Of a stretch of 64,000 bases of DNA, positions 1-7,718 are shown in pieces. Numbering within the stretch: position 1 is the first letter of the stretch; every line of letters begins with the position of its first letter. Position numbers and translations under genes: made by a program. This DNA is from Bifidobacterium moraviense (GTDB lineage Bacteria; Actinomycetota; Actinomycetes; Actinomycetales; Bifidobacteriaceae). The stretch lies in assembly GCF_012932365.1 (NCBI RefSeq), contig NZ_JAAIIH010000009.1:32424-96423 (forward strand), in the 5' to 3' direction. A model generated the notes under the pieces. It was not told where the DNA came from. It searched no databases and worked only from the letters and a program-made list of their open reading frames with translations.

Positions 1-635
1 CAGATCCACCGTGCCGCCGACTTCCAATCGCGGCCGGGCATGTAGAACGGGGAGAAGTCCTTGTCGGTGTTCGCGTCCCGGAGCTTCTGCAGGTCGGCTT
101 CAAGCTCCTCGTACGTGCTCGGCGGATTGTCGATTCCGGCCGCGGACCACATCTTCTTGTTGTAGATCACGGCGCCGGCGGCCCCCAGCGCGGGGATGCC
201 GTACAGTCTGCCGTCGATGGTGGCGGGCTCCTCAAGACCGGACAGCCAGGTGTGCCCCTGCCTCATATCGTCGGCCTTGTCCGTCAGATCCAGCAGGCCG
301 CCGCTCACGGCGAACCCGGCGACCTGCGTGTTGCCCAGATCGATAACGTCCGGCGGCGTGTCCGTGGACAGCGCGGTCGTCACCTTCGTGTTGATGTCGG
401 CCCACACCTGGGTCTGCACATCGACCTTGACGCCCGTCTCCTTGGTGAACCGCTCGTTGATCGCCTTGATGGTGTCCTCGCTCTGGTCGCCCTGCATGAT
501 CCACACCGTCAGCTTGCCGCCCGCGGACGCATCCTGCTGCGATCCGCCGGACGGGGCTCCCATCGAGCATCCCGACAGGGTGAGCGCTGACGCGGCCGCC
601 AAGGCGATGGCCGCGGAAATCCTCTTCGTTCTCAT
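1..635 (-). CDS. Sugar ABC transporter solute-binding lipoprotein (partial, C-terminus beyond window)
   Basis: Extracellular substrate-binding lipoprotein of a carbohydrate ABC importer. About 211 N-terminal residues are present: a signal peptide ending in a lipobox (LSGC, Cys at about residue 23), then a typical family 1 binding-protein start (KLTVWIMQGDQSEDT, followed by a TDTPPDVIDLGN segment). The ATG at 633-635 follows an AGGAAAAGG ribosome site. The gene runs off the left window edge, so its permeases are probably further left. The substrate cannot be told from this part. The neighbouring ROK kinase and ROK repressor suggest a sugar or glycan. Confidence 0.88.
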   Translation of the reverse strand, partial: MRTKRISAAIALAAASALTLSGCSMGAPSGGSQQDASAGGKLTVWIMQGDQSEDTIKAINERFTKETGVKVDVQTQVWADINTKVTTALSTDTPPDVIDLGNTQVAGFAVSGGLLDLTDKADDMRQGHTWLSGLEEPATIDGRLYGIPALGAAGAVIYNKKMWSAAGIDNPPSTYEELEADLQKLRDANTDKDFSPFYMPGRDWKSAARWI

Positions 636-754
636 GGTGGTTTCCTTTTCCTGGAATGCCTGCCCGACGCCGCCGTTCGGAGGAATGGCGCGACGTGCCG
701 CTGCGCACGACGGTCCCGGGTCCGTATCCGCCCGCGCTGCCATGCGTGGACGAT

Positions 755-790
755 GCTGTTTCGGACGCCGTCGCCGGCGCCCGAAACAGC
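755..790. promoter_or_regulatory. 10-bp inverted repeat, possible operator or hairpin
   Basis: GCTGTTTCGG at 755-764 is matched by its exact reverse complement at 781-790, with a 16-base spacer. It lies about 120 bases upstream of the leftward binding-protein start. It could bind one of the nearby sugar repressors or fold as a hairpin. There is no T-run that would mark it as a terminator. Confidence 0.4.
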
Positions 791-800
791 GCCTGGGAAC

Positions 801-833
801 GTGATGTCACATCGTTCCTCGACATGACATCAC
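801..833. promoter_or_regulatory. 9-bp inverted repeat GTGATGTCA / TGACATCAC
   Basis: GTGATGTCA at 801-809 and TGACATCAC at 825-833 form an exact inverted repeat with a 15-base spacer, ten bases from the neighbouring repeat at 755-790. The tandem arrangement upstream of a sugar-binding-protein gene suggests operators. No binding protein can be assigned from sequence alone. Confidence 0.4.
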
Positions 834-1047
834 GGCATGAATGACCAGAATTTTGTTAGTCATCCTTGCTTAATTCCCTTAGTTGGTTTCAACCTCCTTG
901 ATAGCCAAGGATATGACGCCTTTATCTTTTTTGCAAGTCAGTCGAACAAAATAAGGGGCATGCTACGGCCTTGCTTGGCGAAACCTGACGGAACGCGCGG
1001 CATTCGGCCCGACGCGCCGAAGGGGGGCGTTGCATCGGGAAGTGCGG

Positions 1048-1977
1048 TCAGCAGGCGATGAGGGATGCACCGAGCGCGCCGATCGGAATCGACGGGTCGG
1101 CGAGCCGCAGACGTTCCGTCAGGCGCAGACCCGCGATGAAACCGCTGGAGGATTCCCGCCTGCGCAGTTCCCCGCGCAATGCGTCAAGCAACGGGGAGCC
1201 GACGCGCGAGACGCCGCCCCCGATGACGATGACCGAAGGGTCCTCGCCCTGGGCGACGATCTGCACGACGTCGGCGAGGGCATGCAGCAGGATGCCGAGA
1301 ACCCGCCCGGCTTCGGCATCGCCTCCTGCGGCCTTCGCGAGGATGTCGGGCAGCGGAGGATCCGCCATGGGCCACATGCGTCGCAGAGCCCCTCCCGAGC
1401 ATGCGGTCTCCAGACATCCGCGTTGGCCGCATTTGCATGCCACGCGGTTGGAATCCACCGGAAGGTGGCCGATCTCCCCGAGGGCGCCCGTGTCGCCGCG
1501 TTCGACGAGACCGGCGCGGACGAATCCGGCCGCCAGCCCCGTCCCCAGGTTGACGAACGCCATCCTTCCCTGACGGAGCCGTTCGGGAAGCGTCCCATAG
1601 GCTCCCAGCGCGGCGGCGTTCACGTCGTTGTCCACCCACACGGGCAGACCGAGCACGCCGGACGCGCGGCCCCCGAGCTCCAGTTTCTCGATTCCGAGAT
1701 TGACCACGTTCTCCACCTGCCCGGTGTCTCGGTGGACCAACCCCGGGATGCCGATGCCCACCGATCTCACATCACCGAACCTCATGCCGGCCACCTGCCG
1801 CACGATGGCGGCCACGTCCTCCACGACCTCATTGCCGCCCTTTCGGGCCGTCCTGCGTCCGGACGCGAGGATGGCGCCGGCCGCGTCGGTCAGCACCGCC
1901 TCGATCTTCGTTCCCCCGACATCCACTCCGACGCGCAGGTTCTCTATTTCCGTCGCGCCGCCGCCGTTCATCATCAT
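1048..1977 (-). CDS. ROK family sugar kinase (glucokinase-like)
   Basis: Probable cytosolic ATP-dependent hexose or amino-sugar kinase. The 309-residue protein has the phosphate-binding motif VGVDVGGTKIEAVL near the N-terminus and the ROK zinc motif CKCGQRGCLE at about residue 187, followed by an IVIGGGV segment. It has no N-terminal helix-turn-helix, so it is an enzyme rather than a ROK repressor. The first of three consecutive ATGs (1977) has GGAG six bases upstream. It lies just downstream of, and in the same orientation as, the ROK repressor gene, which fits a small sugar-catabolic unit. The exact sugar is unknown. Confidence 0.88.
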   Translation of the reverse strand: MMMNGGGATEIENLRVGVDVGGTKIEAVLTDAAGAILASGRRTARKGGNEVVEDVAAIVRQVAGMRFGDVRSVGIGIPGLVHRDTGQVENVVNLGIEKLELGGRASGVLGLPVWVDNDVNAAALGAYGTLPERLRQGRMAFVNLGTGLAAGFVRAGLVERGDTGALGEIGHLPVDSNRVACKCGQRGCLETACSGGALRRMWPMADPPLPDILAKAAGGDAEAGRVLGILLHALADVVQIVAQGEDPSVIVIGGGVSRVGSPLLDALRGELRRRESSSGFIAGLRLTERLRLADPSIPIGALGASLIAC

Positions 1978-2023
1978 GGCAATCTCCGTTCCCGTTGGAC
2001 GGACTTCTCTTTCGTCCGCCGAT

Positions 2024-2040
2024 CATTATGTTCGAAATCC
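2024..2040. promoter_or_regulatory. ATGTTCGA-A-ATCC motif upstream of ROK kinase
   Basis: CATTATGTTCGAAATCC lies about 50 bases upstream of the ROK kinase start. A near copy (AATCATGTTCGACATCC) lies at 3388-3404, upstream of the solute-binding gene at 3462. The shared ATGTTCGA[AC]ATCC block is a candidate operator for the intervening ROK repressor. This is inference from position only, and the short core also occurs elsewhere in the window. Confidence 0.35.
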
Positions 2041-2108
2041 TTACATATTGGATTCGGGAAGCGATGATACACCACGACATGCGCGCCCTGCGACGGCGGC
2101 CGCATCCA

Positions 2109-3227
2109 TCAGGACGAGGCCGCCGCCGCGGACAGCCCGCGCCTGCCCACGATCTCGCGCAGAACCGAGACCGCCTGCCCCCGCAGGGTGGCGTCGTCGC
2201 CGAGCTCGCACCGGCGCACCCGTATGTTGCTCTGGTAGTCGTTCCGCGACAAGGAGTTGACGGTTTCGCCGCATGCGCCGAGCAGCGTCTCGCCGACGAT
2301 GTCGGGAGGCCCGTAGACGGCGATGTCGTGAAGGTTCAGCAGGCTCGCCGGCATGGCCAGCGCGCTGCCGAGCCTTGCGCCGGCCTCGGCCAGGATGTCC
2401 GCGCGCCGCTCGGGATTCCGGCGGATGCGGTCGCGCAACGCGATGGCCGATACATAGGTCTCCAGACAGCCGCGCTTGCCGCAGGTGCACGCAGGGCCGG
2501 CGGGATCGATCACGACATGGCCGATTTCGCCGGCCGCATGGTCATCGCCCTCCACGAACTCGTCGTTCAGCAGCACCGACGCGCCGATGCCCCGAGTGAT
2601 CTGCACGAGCAGACAGTTGGGATTGCCGTGCCCGAGGAAGCGGTCGGCGAGCAGAGCCGCGTTCGCGTCGTTGTCCACTCGGACCGGCAACGAGAACTCG
2701 CCTTCGAGCATGTCGCGAAGCTCCACGTCATCCCAGCCGAGATTGGAACTGGAGATCACCCTCCCCGCGCCGGAAACCACGCCGGGGACGGCCACGCCGA
2801 TGCCGACGAGCCCCGAACCGGCAAGCCGGATCATCTGGCCCACAAGCGAGAGCACATCGTCGAGATCGACCCGGTCGCCATCATCGAGCACGCGTTCGCG
2901 GCGCTCCACGATTCTGGCCCGCAGGTCCATCACGGCGCCGGTCATCACATACGGGCGGGACAGATCGACGCATACCAGACGAAGCACGTCCGCGTCGATG
3001 GCCAGCAGGGTGCCCGGCTTGCCCCGGCCGTCGCGCCTGCCCGACCCCAGTTCCCTCAGCAGGCCGTCGTCGATCATCTCGCCGGTCACATCCGTAGCGG
3101 TGGCGCGGGAAAGCCCCGTCTCCTTACACAGGTCGGCGCGCGACAGCTGCCGGTCGGGAAACAGTAGCCGGAACAGCAGTCTGCGGTTGTTGGCCCTTGC
3201 ATCGCTGGGATTGGATTTAGCGTACAT
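2109..3227 (-). CDS. ROK family transcriptional repressor (NagC/XylR type)
   Basis: DNA-binding sugar-responsive regulator of 372 residues. The N-terminal 70 residues hold a winged helix-turn-helix (SRADLCKETGLSRATATDV). The rest is a ROK sugar-binding domain with the VGIGVAVPG segment, DNDANAALLA and the zinc motif CTCGKRGCLE. The start at 3227 is preferred over an upstream ATG because AGGAGGG precedes it. Family members repress sugar transport genes and release DNA when sugar or sugar phosphate binds. Neighbours are a ROK kinase downstream and a divergent sugar-binding lipoprotein upstream, which are its likely targets. Confidence 0.88.
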   Translation of the reverse strand: MYAKSNPSDARANNRRLLFRLLFPDRQLSRADLCKETGLSRATATDVTGEMIDDGLLRELGSGRRDGRGKPGTLLAIDADVLRLVCVDLSRPYVMTGAVMDLRARIVERRERVLDDGDRVDLDDVLSLVGQMIRLAGSGLVGIGVAVPGVVSGAGRVISSSNLGWDDVELRDMLEGEFSLPVRVDNDANAALLADRFLGHGNPNCLLVQITRGIGASVLLNDEFVEGDDHAAGEIGHVVIDPAGPACTCGKRGCLETYVSAIALRDRIRRNPERRADILAEAGARLGSALAMPASLLNLHDIAVYGPPDIVGETLLGACGETVNSLSRNDYQSNIRVRRCELGDDATLRGQAVSVLREIVGRRGLSAAAASS

Positions 3228-3387
3228 GGGAGCCCTCCTCGGGTGAGACGATTGCGGAAAATGCGGAATCACATTATCGGGACGGACATCCCGGCGTCAT
3301 CCTCGAACGGCTTTCAGGATAACACCCATCAGGGGACTGACAATATGAAAACCCCGGCACTTTGACAAGTTTCCCATCTTTGTACAT

Positions 3388-3404
3388 AATCATGTTCGAC
3401 ATCC
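3388..3404. promoter_or_regulatory. ATGTTCGA-C-ATCC motif upstream of binding-protein gene
   Basis: Second copy of the motif seen at 2024-2040. It lies in the AT-rich 234-base space between the divergent ROK repressor and the binding-protein gene at 3462, where a repressor would be expected to act. Candidate operator only. Confidence 0.35.
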
Positions 3405-3461
3405 AAACAAAATAGTTGCGACATACGGCCAAAGATGGTCGAGCACGGAAAGAAGACCAAC

Positions 3462-4796
3462 ATGAACAACACCACACGCGCAGCCATCGCCACGGCCGCC
3501 ATCGGAGCGCTGCTCATCCCTCTCGCGGGATGCGGCAACACGACAACAAGCTCGGGCAAGACCGAACTGACGGTATGGTCGTGGGACGCCAGCATCGATC
3601 GCGCCGCCAAAAACTTCATGAAGGCCAACCCCGACATCACGGTGAAGGTGAGCAACGTCGGCAGCACCGAGGAGACCTACACCGCGCTCAACAACGCGGC
3701 CCAGGCCGGCAATGGCCTGCCCGACGTCACCCTGATCGAATACCTCGCCATCCCGCAGTTCGTGCACTCGGACACGCTCATGGATCTGAGCAAGGTCTAC
3801 GACACCGTCAAGTTCAAGGACACGTTCACTCCCGGCACATGGAACTCCGTGAACATCAACGGCGGCCTGTACGCGATGCCTGCCGACTCGGGCCCCATGG
3901 CCTACTTCTACAACAAGGACGTGTTCGACAAGGCCGGTATCGGCCAACCACCGACCACCTGGGACGAGTTCTACGAAGACGCGAAGAAGATCCGCGCCAC
4001 CGGCTCCTACATCACCTCCGACTCCGGCGACGCCGGCCTGTTCAACGCGATGATGTGGGCCATGGGCGGCCACGCCTACAAACTCAACGACGACAAACTG
4101 ACCATCAATATCACCAAGGACAAGGGCGCCCAGCGGTTCATGAACCTCTGGCAGAAGATGCGCGACGAAGACCTCATCGACGTCCACACGAAGACCTGGA
4201 CCGACGACTGGATGAAGTCACTGGGCGACGGCTCCATCGCCAGCCTCATCAGCGGCGCATGGATGGCCAACAACCTCCTGCAGGGCGTGCCCCAAGCCAC
4301 CGGCAAATTCCGCGTAGCCCTCCTACCCACCATCGACGGAACGCCCATCAACGGCGAATACGGCGGCAGCGGACTGGCCATCACCAAGAAGATCCCCGAC
4401 GGCAAACTCGACGCCGCCAAGAAGTTCGTCGAATACGTCACCACCAACGACGAAGGCATCGACGCCCGCGTATCCAACGGCAGCTTCCCCGCCACCACCA
4501 AGACCCTCGACCAGAAGGACTTCCTCGCCAAGACCACGCTCAGGAACGCCGACGGCAGCGACAACGAGTTCTTCGGCGGACAGAAATACAACGAGGTCTT
4601 CTCCCAGGCCGCCAAGAACGTCACCGGCAAATGGGAGTTTCTGCCCTTCGAACCCTACGCCCGCTCCATCTACAACGACAATATGGGATCGTTCTTCTCC
4701 GGCAAGACCGATTTCAGGACTGCTGCTGGCAAATGGCAGATAGCGCTAAGAAATTATGCCGCTGACCAAGGATTTGCATCGTTTCAAGATGAATAG
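3462..4796 (+). CDS. Sugar ABC transporter solute-binding lipoprotein, without adjacent permeases
   Basis: Family 1 carbohydrate-binding lipoprotein of 444 residues. The signal peptide ends in the lipobox LAGC. The mature part starts with ELTVWSWDASIDRAAKNF and contains the usual PADSGPMAYFYNKDVF and GGSGLAI segments. The ATG at 3462 is preferred because an in-frame ATG nine codons upstream would spoil the signal peptide. No permease genes follow, and the adjacent DNA is AT-rich. The last 30 or so codons already use AT-rich codons although the protein ending looks normal for the family, suggesting a recombination joint near 4700. Expression is probably controlled by the divergent ROK repressor. 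Confidence 0.9.
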   Translation: MNNTTRAAIATAAIGALLIPLAGCGNTTTSSGKTELTVWSWDASIDRAAKNFMKANPDITVKVSNVGSTEETYTALNNAAQAGNGLPDVTLIEYLAIPQFVHSDTLMDLSKVYDTVKFKDTFTPGTWNSVNINGGLYAMPADSGPMAYFYNKDVFDKAGIGQPPTTWDEFYEDAKKIRATGSYITSDSGDAGLFNAMMWAMGGHAYKLNDDKLTINITKDKGAQRFMNLWQKMRDEDLIDVHTKTWTDDWMKSLGDGSIASLISGAWMANNLLQGVPQATGKFRVALLPTIDGTPINGEYGGSGLAITKKIPDGKLDAAKKFVEYVTTNDEGIDARVSNGSFPATTKTLDQKDFLAKTTLRNADGSDNEFFGGQKYNEVFSQAAKNVTGKWEFLPFEPYARSIYNDNMGSFFSGKTDFRTAAGKWQIALRNYAADQGFASFQDE

Positions 4797-4851
4797 ATTA
4801 CAAAGATGACTCCTGTAAGAAATTAGCTATGGTTCATATAGTATTATAAAG

Positions 4852-4914
4852 GAGTATATAAATTATACTCGTAATTAGATGGATACTTCATGTTAAGCAC
4901 ATTTCATAAATGTG
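4852..4914. terminator. AT-rich hairpins between convergent genes
   Basis: Two short inverted repeats lie between the convergent binding-protein and response-regulator genes: GAGTATA/TATACTC at 4852-4870 and CACATTT/AAATGTG at 4898-4914. They sit where terminators are expected on both strands. The stems are weak, so function is uncertain. Confidence 0.4.
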
Positions 4915-4952
4915 TGAAATATTGACATGGGCCTATGTTTGAATTGAAGTCA

Positions 4953-5636
4953 CTATTTCAGTTGTGTAAAAACACCCGATTTAATCCAATTGATTGCAAT
5001 TTGGGTGCGGTTTGAAAGATGAAGTTTCGATAGAATTCGACTAACATAGCGTTTGACTGATTTGGTTTCCAGAAATAGTTTTTTTGCTATGTCTTCATTA
5101 CTGAGTCCTTGTGCGATTAAGGCACATATGTCACGCTCTCTAGTAGTAAGACTCTTGAATGATTCAATAAATATATTTTGTTGGTCTTGAAAAATGAATT
5201 TGCTTTGTTGATATTCTACTAGTTTCTTTGTTATTCGTGGAGTAAGAATTTTACCATTTTCAAAAACAGCTTTTATCGATTCCATTAATTGTGATTTACT
5301 TATGTCTTTCAGTAGGAATCCGCTGGCTCCAGCGTCGAGCCCGCCGAAGGCGTAGTCGTCTTCGTCGTAGGTGGTGAGGATGAGGGTTCTGATGGTGGGC
5401 CAGTGTCTGGCGATGTGTCGGGTTGCTTCGATGCCGTCCATGCCGGGCATGCGCACGTCCATGAGGATCACGTCGGGCAATGGCCGGTGATTGGCATCCA
5501 ACTGGTTGAGTGTGTCGATGGCGGATTGCCCGTTTTCCGCTGAGGTGATGACGGTGATGTCGGTCACGTCGTCGAGCATGAGCTGGAAACCGAGGCGTGC
5601 CAGTCTCTGGTCGTCTACGAGCATCACACGGATCAT
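4953..5636 (-). CDS. LuxR/NarL-type response regulator, mosaic gene
   Basis: Response regulator of 227 residues. The receiver domain (residues 1-120) has DD near the N-terminus, phospho-acceptor Asp in VILMDVRMPG and Lys in FLLKD. The C-terminal LuxR helix-turn-helix contains LTTRERDICALIAQGLSN. The start at 5636 follows GAAAGGAAG and overlaps the kinase stop as ATGA, implying translational coupling. Base composition changes abruptly near 5315: the receiver part is GC-rich and the DNA-binding part AT-rich. It is paralogous to the regulator at 20267-20974 (shared TTYDEDDYAF and SRIL segments). It probably controls the adjacent transporter and/or lanthipeptide genes. Confidence 0.9.
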   Translation of the reverse strand: MIRVMLVDDQRLARLGFQLMLDDVTDITVITSAENGQSAIDTLNQLDANHRPLPDVILMDVRMPGMDGIEATRHIARHWPTIRTLILTTYDEDDYAFGGLDAGASGFLLKDISKSQLMESIKAVFENGKILTPRITKKLVEYQQSKFIFQDQQNIFIESFKSLTTRERDICALIAQGLSNEDIAKKLFLETKSVKRYVSRILSKLHLSNRTQIAINWIKSGVFTQLK

Positions 5637-6901
5637 GGTTGAATCTTCCTTTCGGCCGGTTGCTTCCCGGTCATGTTCCCGGTTGGGGGAATGACCGCTT
5701 TGACCTGCCATTCGGTGCCATCGACCGGCCCATAGGCGAACGTGCCGCCGGCGTCTTGCACGCGCCGTGACAGTCCGGCCAATCCGGTGCCGTCATCGGG
5801 TGCGACGGCTTGCGCCGCACCGGTGGCTCCGTCGTTGCGGACGATGACGGTGACTCCGTTGGGCTGGTGGTTCCATGAGACGTTGAGATGCGTGACGTGT
5901 CTGCCGTGGCGGATGGCGTTGGTTATGGCCTCTCGGGTCACGTCGAAGCAGAGGTCCGCCTGGGGTTCGTCGTCGGCGCGGATGCCGGTTTCGGTGAATA
6001 TGGTGATGATGCCGAGCGTGCGGGCATGTGCGAGGATCGGACGGATGTCATCCCATGAACGCATGCTCCGGGATCCCGGTTCAGCAGGGTCTTCGTCGGT
6101 CGTGTCGGTTTCAGTCAGTGCGCGCACGGCCTTGCGCGTGTCCGCCAGGCTTTCCCGTGCGATCTCGTTGATGCCTTTCAGGGCCTCGTCCACGCGCGGG
6201 TCGCCGGTCTTACCGCTCAATCCCTCGGATAAAGCGATGATCGCGGTCAACCCGTGACCCACGCTGTCGTGCAGCTGTCCGGCGATGCGCGAACGACGCA
6301 CCGCGGCGTCACGCTGCTTGACGGCGGTCTGCGCGCGCCGGTGTTCCAGGCCGGCGGCGGCCGTGGCTCTCCTGGCTTGAACCATGCCGCGGTGCGCCAG
6401 GGCGATCGCGCCGGCGAGGGCGAGTAGGAGGATGCGGCCAGGCCATTCGCCGAGGAACTGGCTGGCGGGCCATGACATGAACGTCGCCAAGGTCACGGCC
6501 AACGTCGTCGCGAGGGATCCGATGTACATGCGGCGTTCCCCGGCCGTGCGCATGAACGCGTAAAACGCCGCGACCAGCTGGACCAGCAGAATCGAGTCCG
6601 CATGCCAGAAGGACAGCATTAGGGTCAGGACGAGCTGCGACATCAATGTGACGGACGGGACCCGGTAACGGAACATCAAGACCGAGCATGACAGGCACAG
6701 GGCCAGCAACAGCAGCACGAATCCGCCGGTCTGCTTGGCGAGCGTGTACATCGGGTCCAATGGGGTGCCGATCATGCGCTCCCACATGAGCATCATGACC
6801 TCGACCGCGAGCACGCATAATGGCATGGCTGTGGCCGTGACCCTGCCGACGTTCACCGTTTGCCGTTCCATACGATCCACTGTGCCGTCTCGCCGGGTCA
6901 T
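5633..6901 (-). CDS. NarL-family sensor histidine kinase
   Basis: Membrane sensor kinase of 422 residues, partner of the downstream regulator. Five or six hydrophobic segments cover residues 25-170. A HisKA_3 dimerisation box with phospho-acceptor His211 (GQLHDSVGHGL) follows, then an HATPase domain (REAITNAIRHG, GTGLAGLSRRV). The ATG at 6901 is eight bases after the preceding stop. Longer reading in this frame would overlap the upstream gene and lacks kinase sequence. It closely resembles the kinase at 20991-22316. The short extracytoplasmic loops suggest it senses a membrane or envelope cue, or works with the adjacent ABC transporter. Both are inferences. Confidence 0.9.
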   Translation of the reverse strand: MTRRDGTVDRMERQTVNVGRVTATAMPLCVLAVEVMMLMWERMIGTPLDPMYTLAKQTGGFVLLLLALCLSCSVLMFRYRVPSVTLMSQLVLTLMLSFWHADSILLVQLVAAFYAFMRTAGERRMYIGSLATTLAVTLATFMSWPASQFLGEWPGRILLLALAGAIALAHRGMVQARRATAAAGLEHRRAQTAVKQRDAAVRRSRIAGQLHDSVGHGLTAIIALSEGLSGKTGDPRVDEALKGINEIARESLADTRKAVRALTETDTTDEDPAEPGSRSMRSWDDIRPILAHARTLGIITIFTETGIRADDEPQADLCFDVTREAITNAIRHGRHVTHLNVSWNHQPNGVTVIVRNDGATGAAQAVAPDDGTGLAGLSRRVQDAGGTFAYGPVDGTEWQVKAVIPPTGNMTGKQPAERKIQP

Positions 6902-6909
6902 CGGCGTGC

Positions 6910-7266
6910 TTACTGGGCGAGACAGTCCGCGCCGGGCATCAGGCAGCCGAGCATCGTGACCGAACCGGTGAACAACAAAGTGAATACGATGATGATGGCC
7001 AGCCATACGAACGGCGAGAGCAGCGCCCCGATCCATGCGGCGACGCGGCCGCCATGCTCCCATCCGTGCCCGTCGCGGCCGGTGATCCACGCGATCAGCA
7101 CGCCGGGCAGGGACAGGAACAGTCCGAGCAGCAGGAATCCGACGATCGAATCGTTCGGCGCGGCTTGCAACGGTTGGGGCGGGTTCGGCCGGCCGGGCTC
7201 CGGGACGGGCGGTGACGCCGACAGGGGCTTGCCGGGTGACGGTTCGTGATGTGCGGGAATGTCCAT
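6910..7266 (-). CDS. Small membrane protein with Pro-rich N-terminus
   Basis: Protein of 118 residues: a Pro-rich cytosolic start (PVPEPGRPNPPQPLQ), a transmembrane segment at about residues 41-62 (IVGFLLLGLFLSLPGVLIAW), an amphipathic linker and a second segment (LAIIIVFTLLFTG). No family recognised. It lies between a lipoprotein and a two-component system in the same operon, so a role in signalling or immunity is possible but unproven. Confidence 0.72.
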   Translation of the reverse strand: MDIPAHHEPSPGKPLSASPPVPEPGRPNPPQPLQAAPNDSIVGFLLLGLFLSLPGVLIAWITGRDGHGWEHGGRVAAWIGALLSPFVWLAIIIVFTLLFTGSVTMLGCLMPGADCLAQ

Positions 7267-7287
7267 GAGCGCCGATCCTTTTGAGTG

Positions 7288-7686
7288 TCATTGGAGCTTG
7301 TTGATGTTGATGGTGCCGTTGTCACCAGGCAATGCACTGATGGAGACCTTGACGATGCCGTCGTCGGCCGTGTAGTCGTATACGCCGGCCTGTTCCTCCT
7401 CGGTGGCGTTGCGGGTGAAGCCCGCGTCCTTGATCTTTCGCGCGTAGTCCTTCGCCTCGGCGATGGTCCATGACACGTCGATCAGATAGCCGTTGTCGGT
7501 CTCGTCCCTGATACGGGTCGTCACCCGATCGGGTTCGGGCACCCGGCCGGCATACTGGCCGTCCGGCCAGGAGCCTTGGACGGAGCCGCACGCCGCCAGC
7601 CCGAACAAGGCCGTCAGGATTAGCAGGAACGCGAGCAGCATGGACACCGGGGCTCGCCTCGGCATGGCCGTGTATCGGACAGGCAT
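7288..7686 (-). CDS. Small lipoprotein of unknown function
   Basis: Predicted lipoprotein of 132 residues. The N-terminus has a basic stretch, a hydrophobic core (LLAFLLILTALFG) and a lipobox LAAC with Cys at about residue 33. The mature part is soluble, with no recognised domain. An AAGGAGGA ribosome site precedes the ATG at 7686. It follows an FtsX-type permease and precedes a membrane protein and sensor kinase. Lipoproteins in such operons often capture or sense a ligand, so a role in self-immunity or sensing is plausible. Confidence 0.78.
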   Translation of the reverse strand: MPVRYTAMPRRAPVSMLLAFLLILTALFGLAACGSVQGSWPDGQYAGRVPEPDRVTTRIRDETDNGYLIDVSWTIAEAKDYARKIKDAGFTRNATEEEQAGVYDYTADDGIVKVSISALPGDNGTININKLQ

Positions 7687-7718
7687 GATCTCATCCTCCT
7701 TTTCCGAATCCGGTGCCG

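Larger units (their letters stand above)
636..1047. promoter_or_regulatory. Intergenic control region between sugar-binding protein and ROK kinase
   Basis: About 410 bases without a supported gene, between the leftward binding-protein gene and the end of the leftward ROK kinase gene. It holds two inverted repeats close to the binding-protein gene (755-790 and 801-833) and then an AT-richer stretch (840-960). It probably contains the binding-protein promoter and operators. No promoter boxes are certain. Confidence 0.5.

Noticed and set aside
6902..7291. Upstream extension of the sensor kinase frame
   Set aside because: It overlaps a separate membrane-protein gene in another frame and encodes an Arg/Pro-rich stretch without sensor features.
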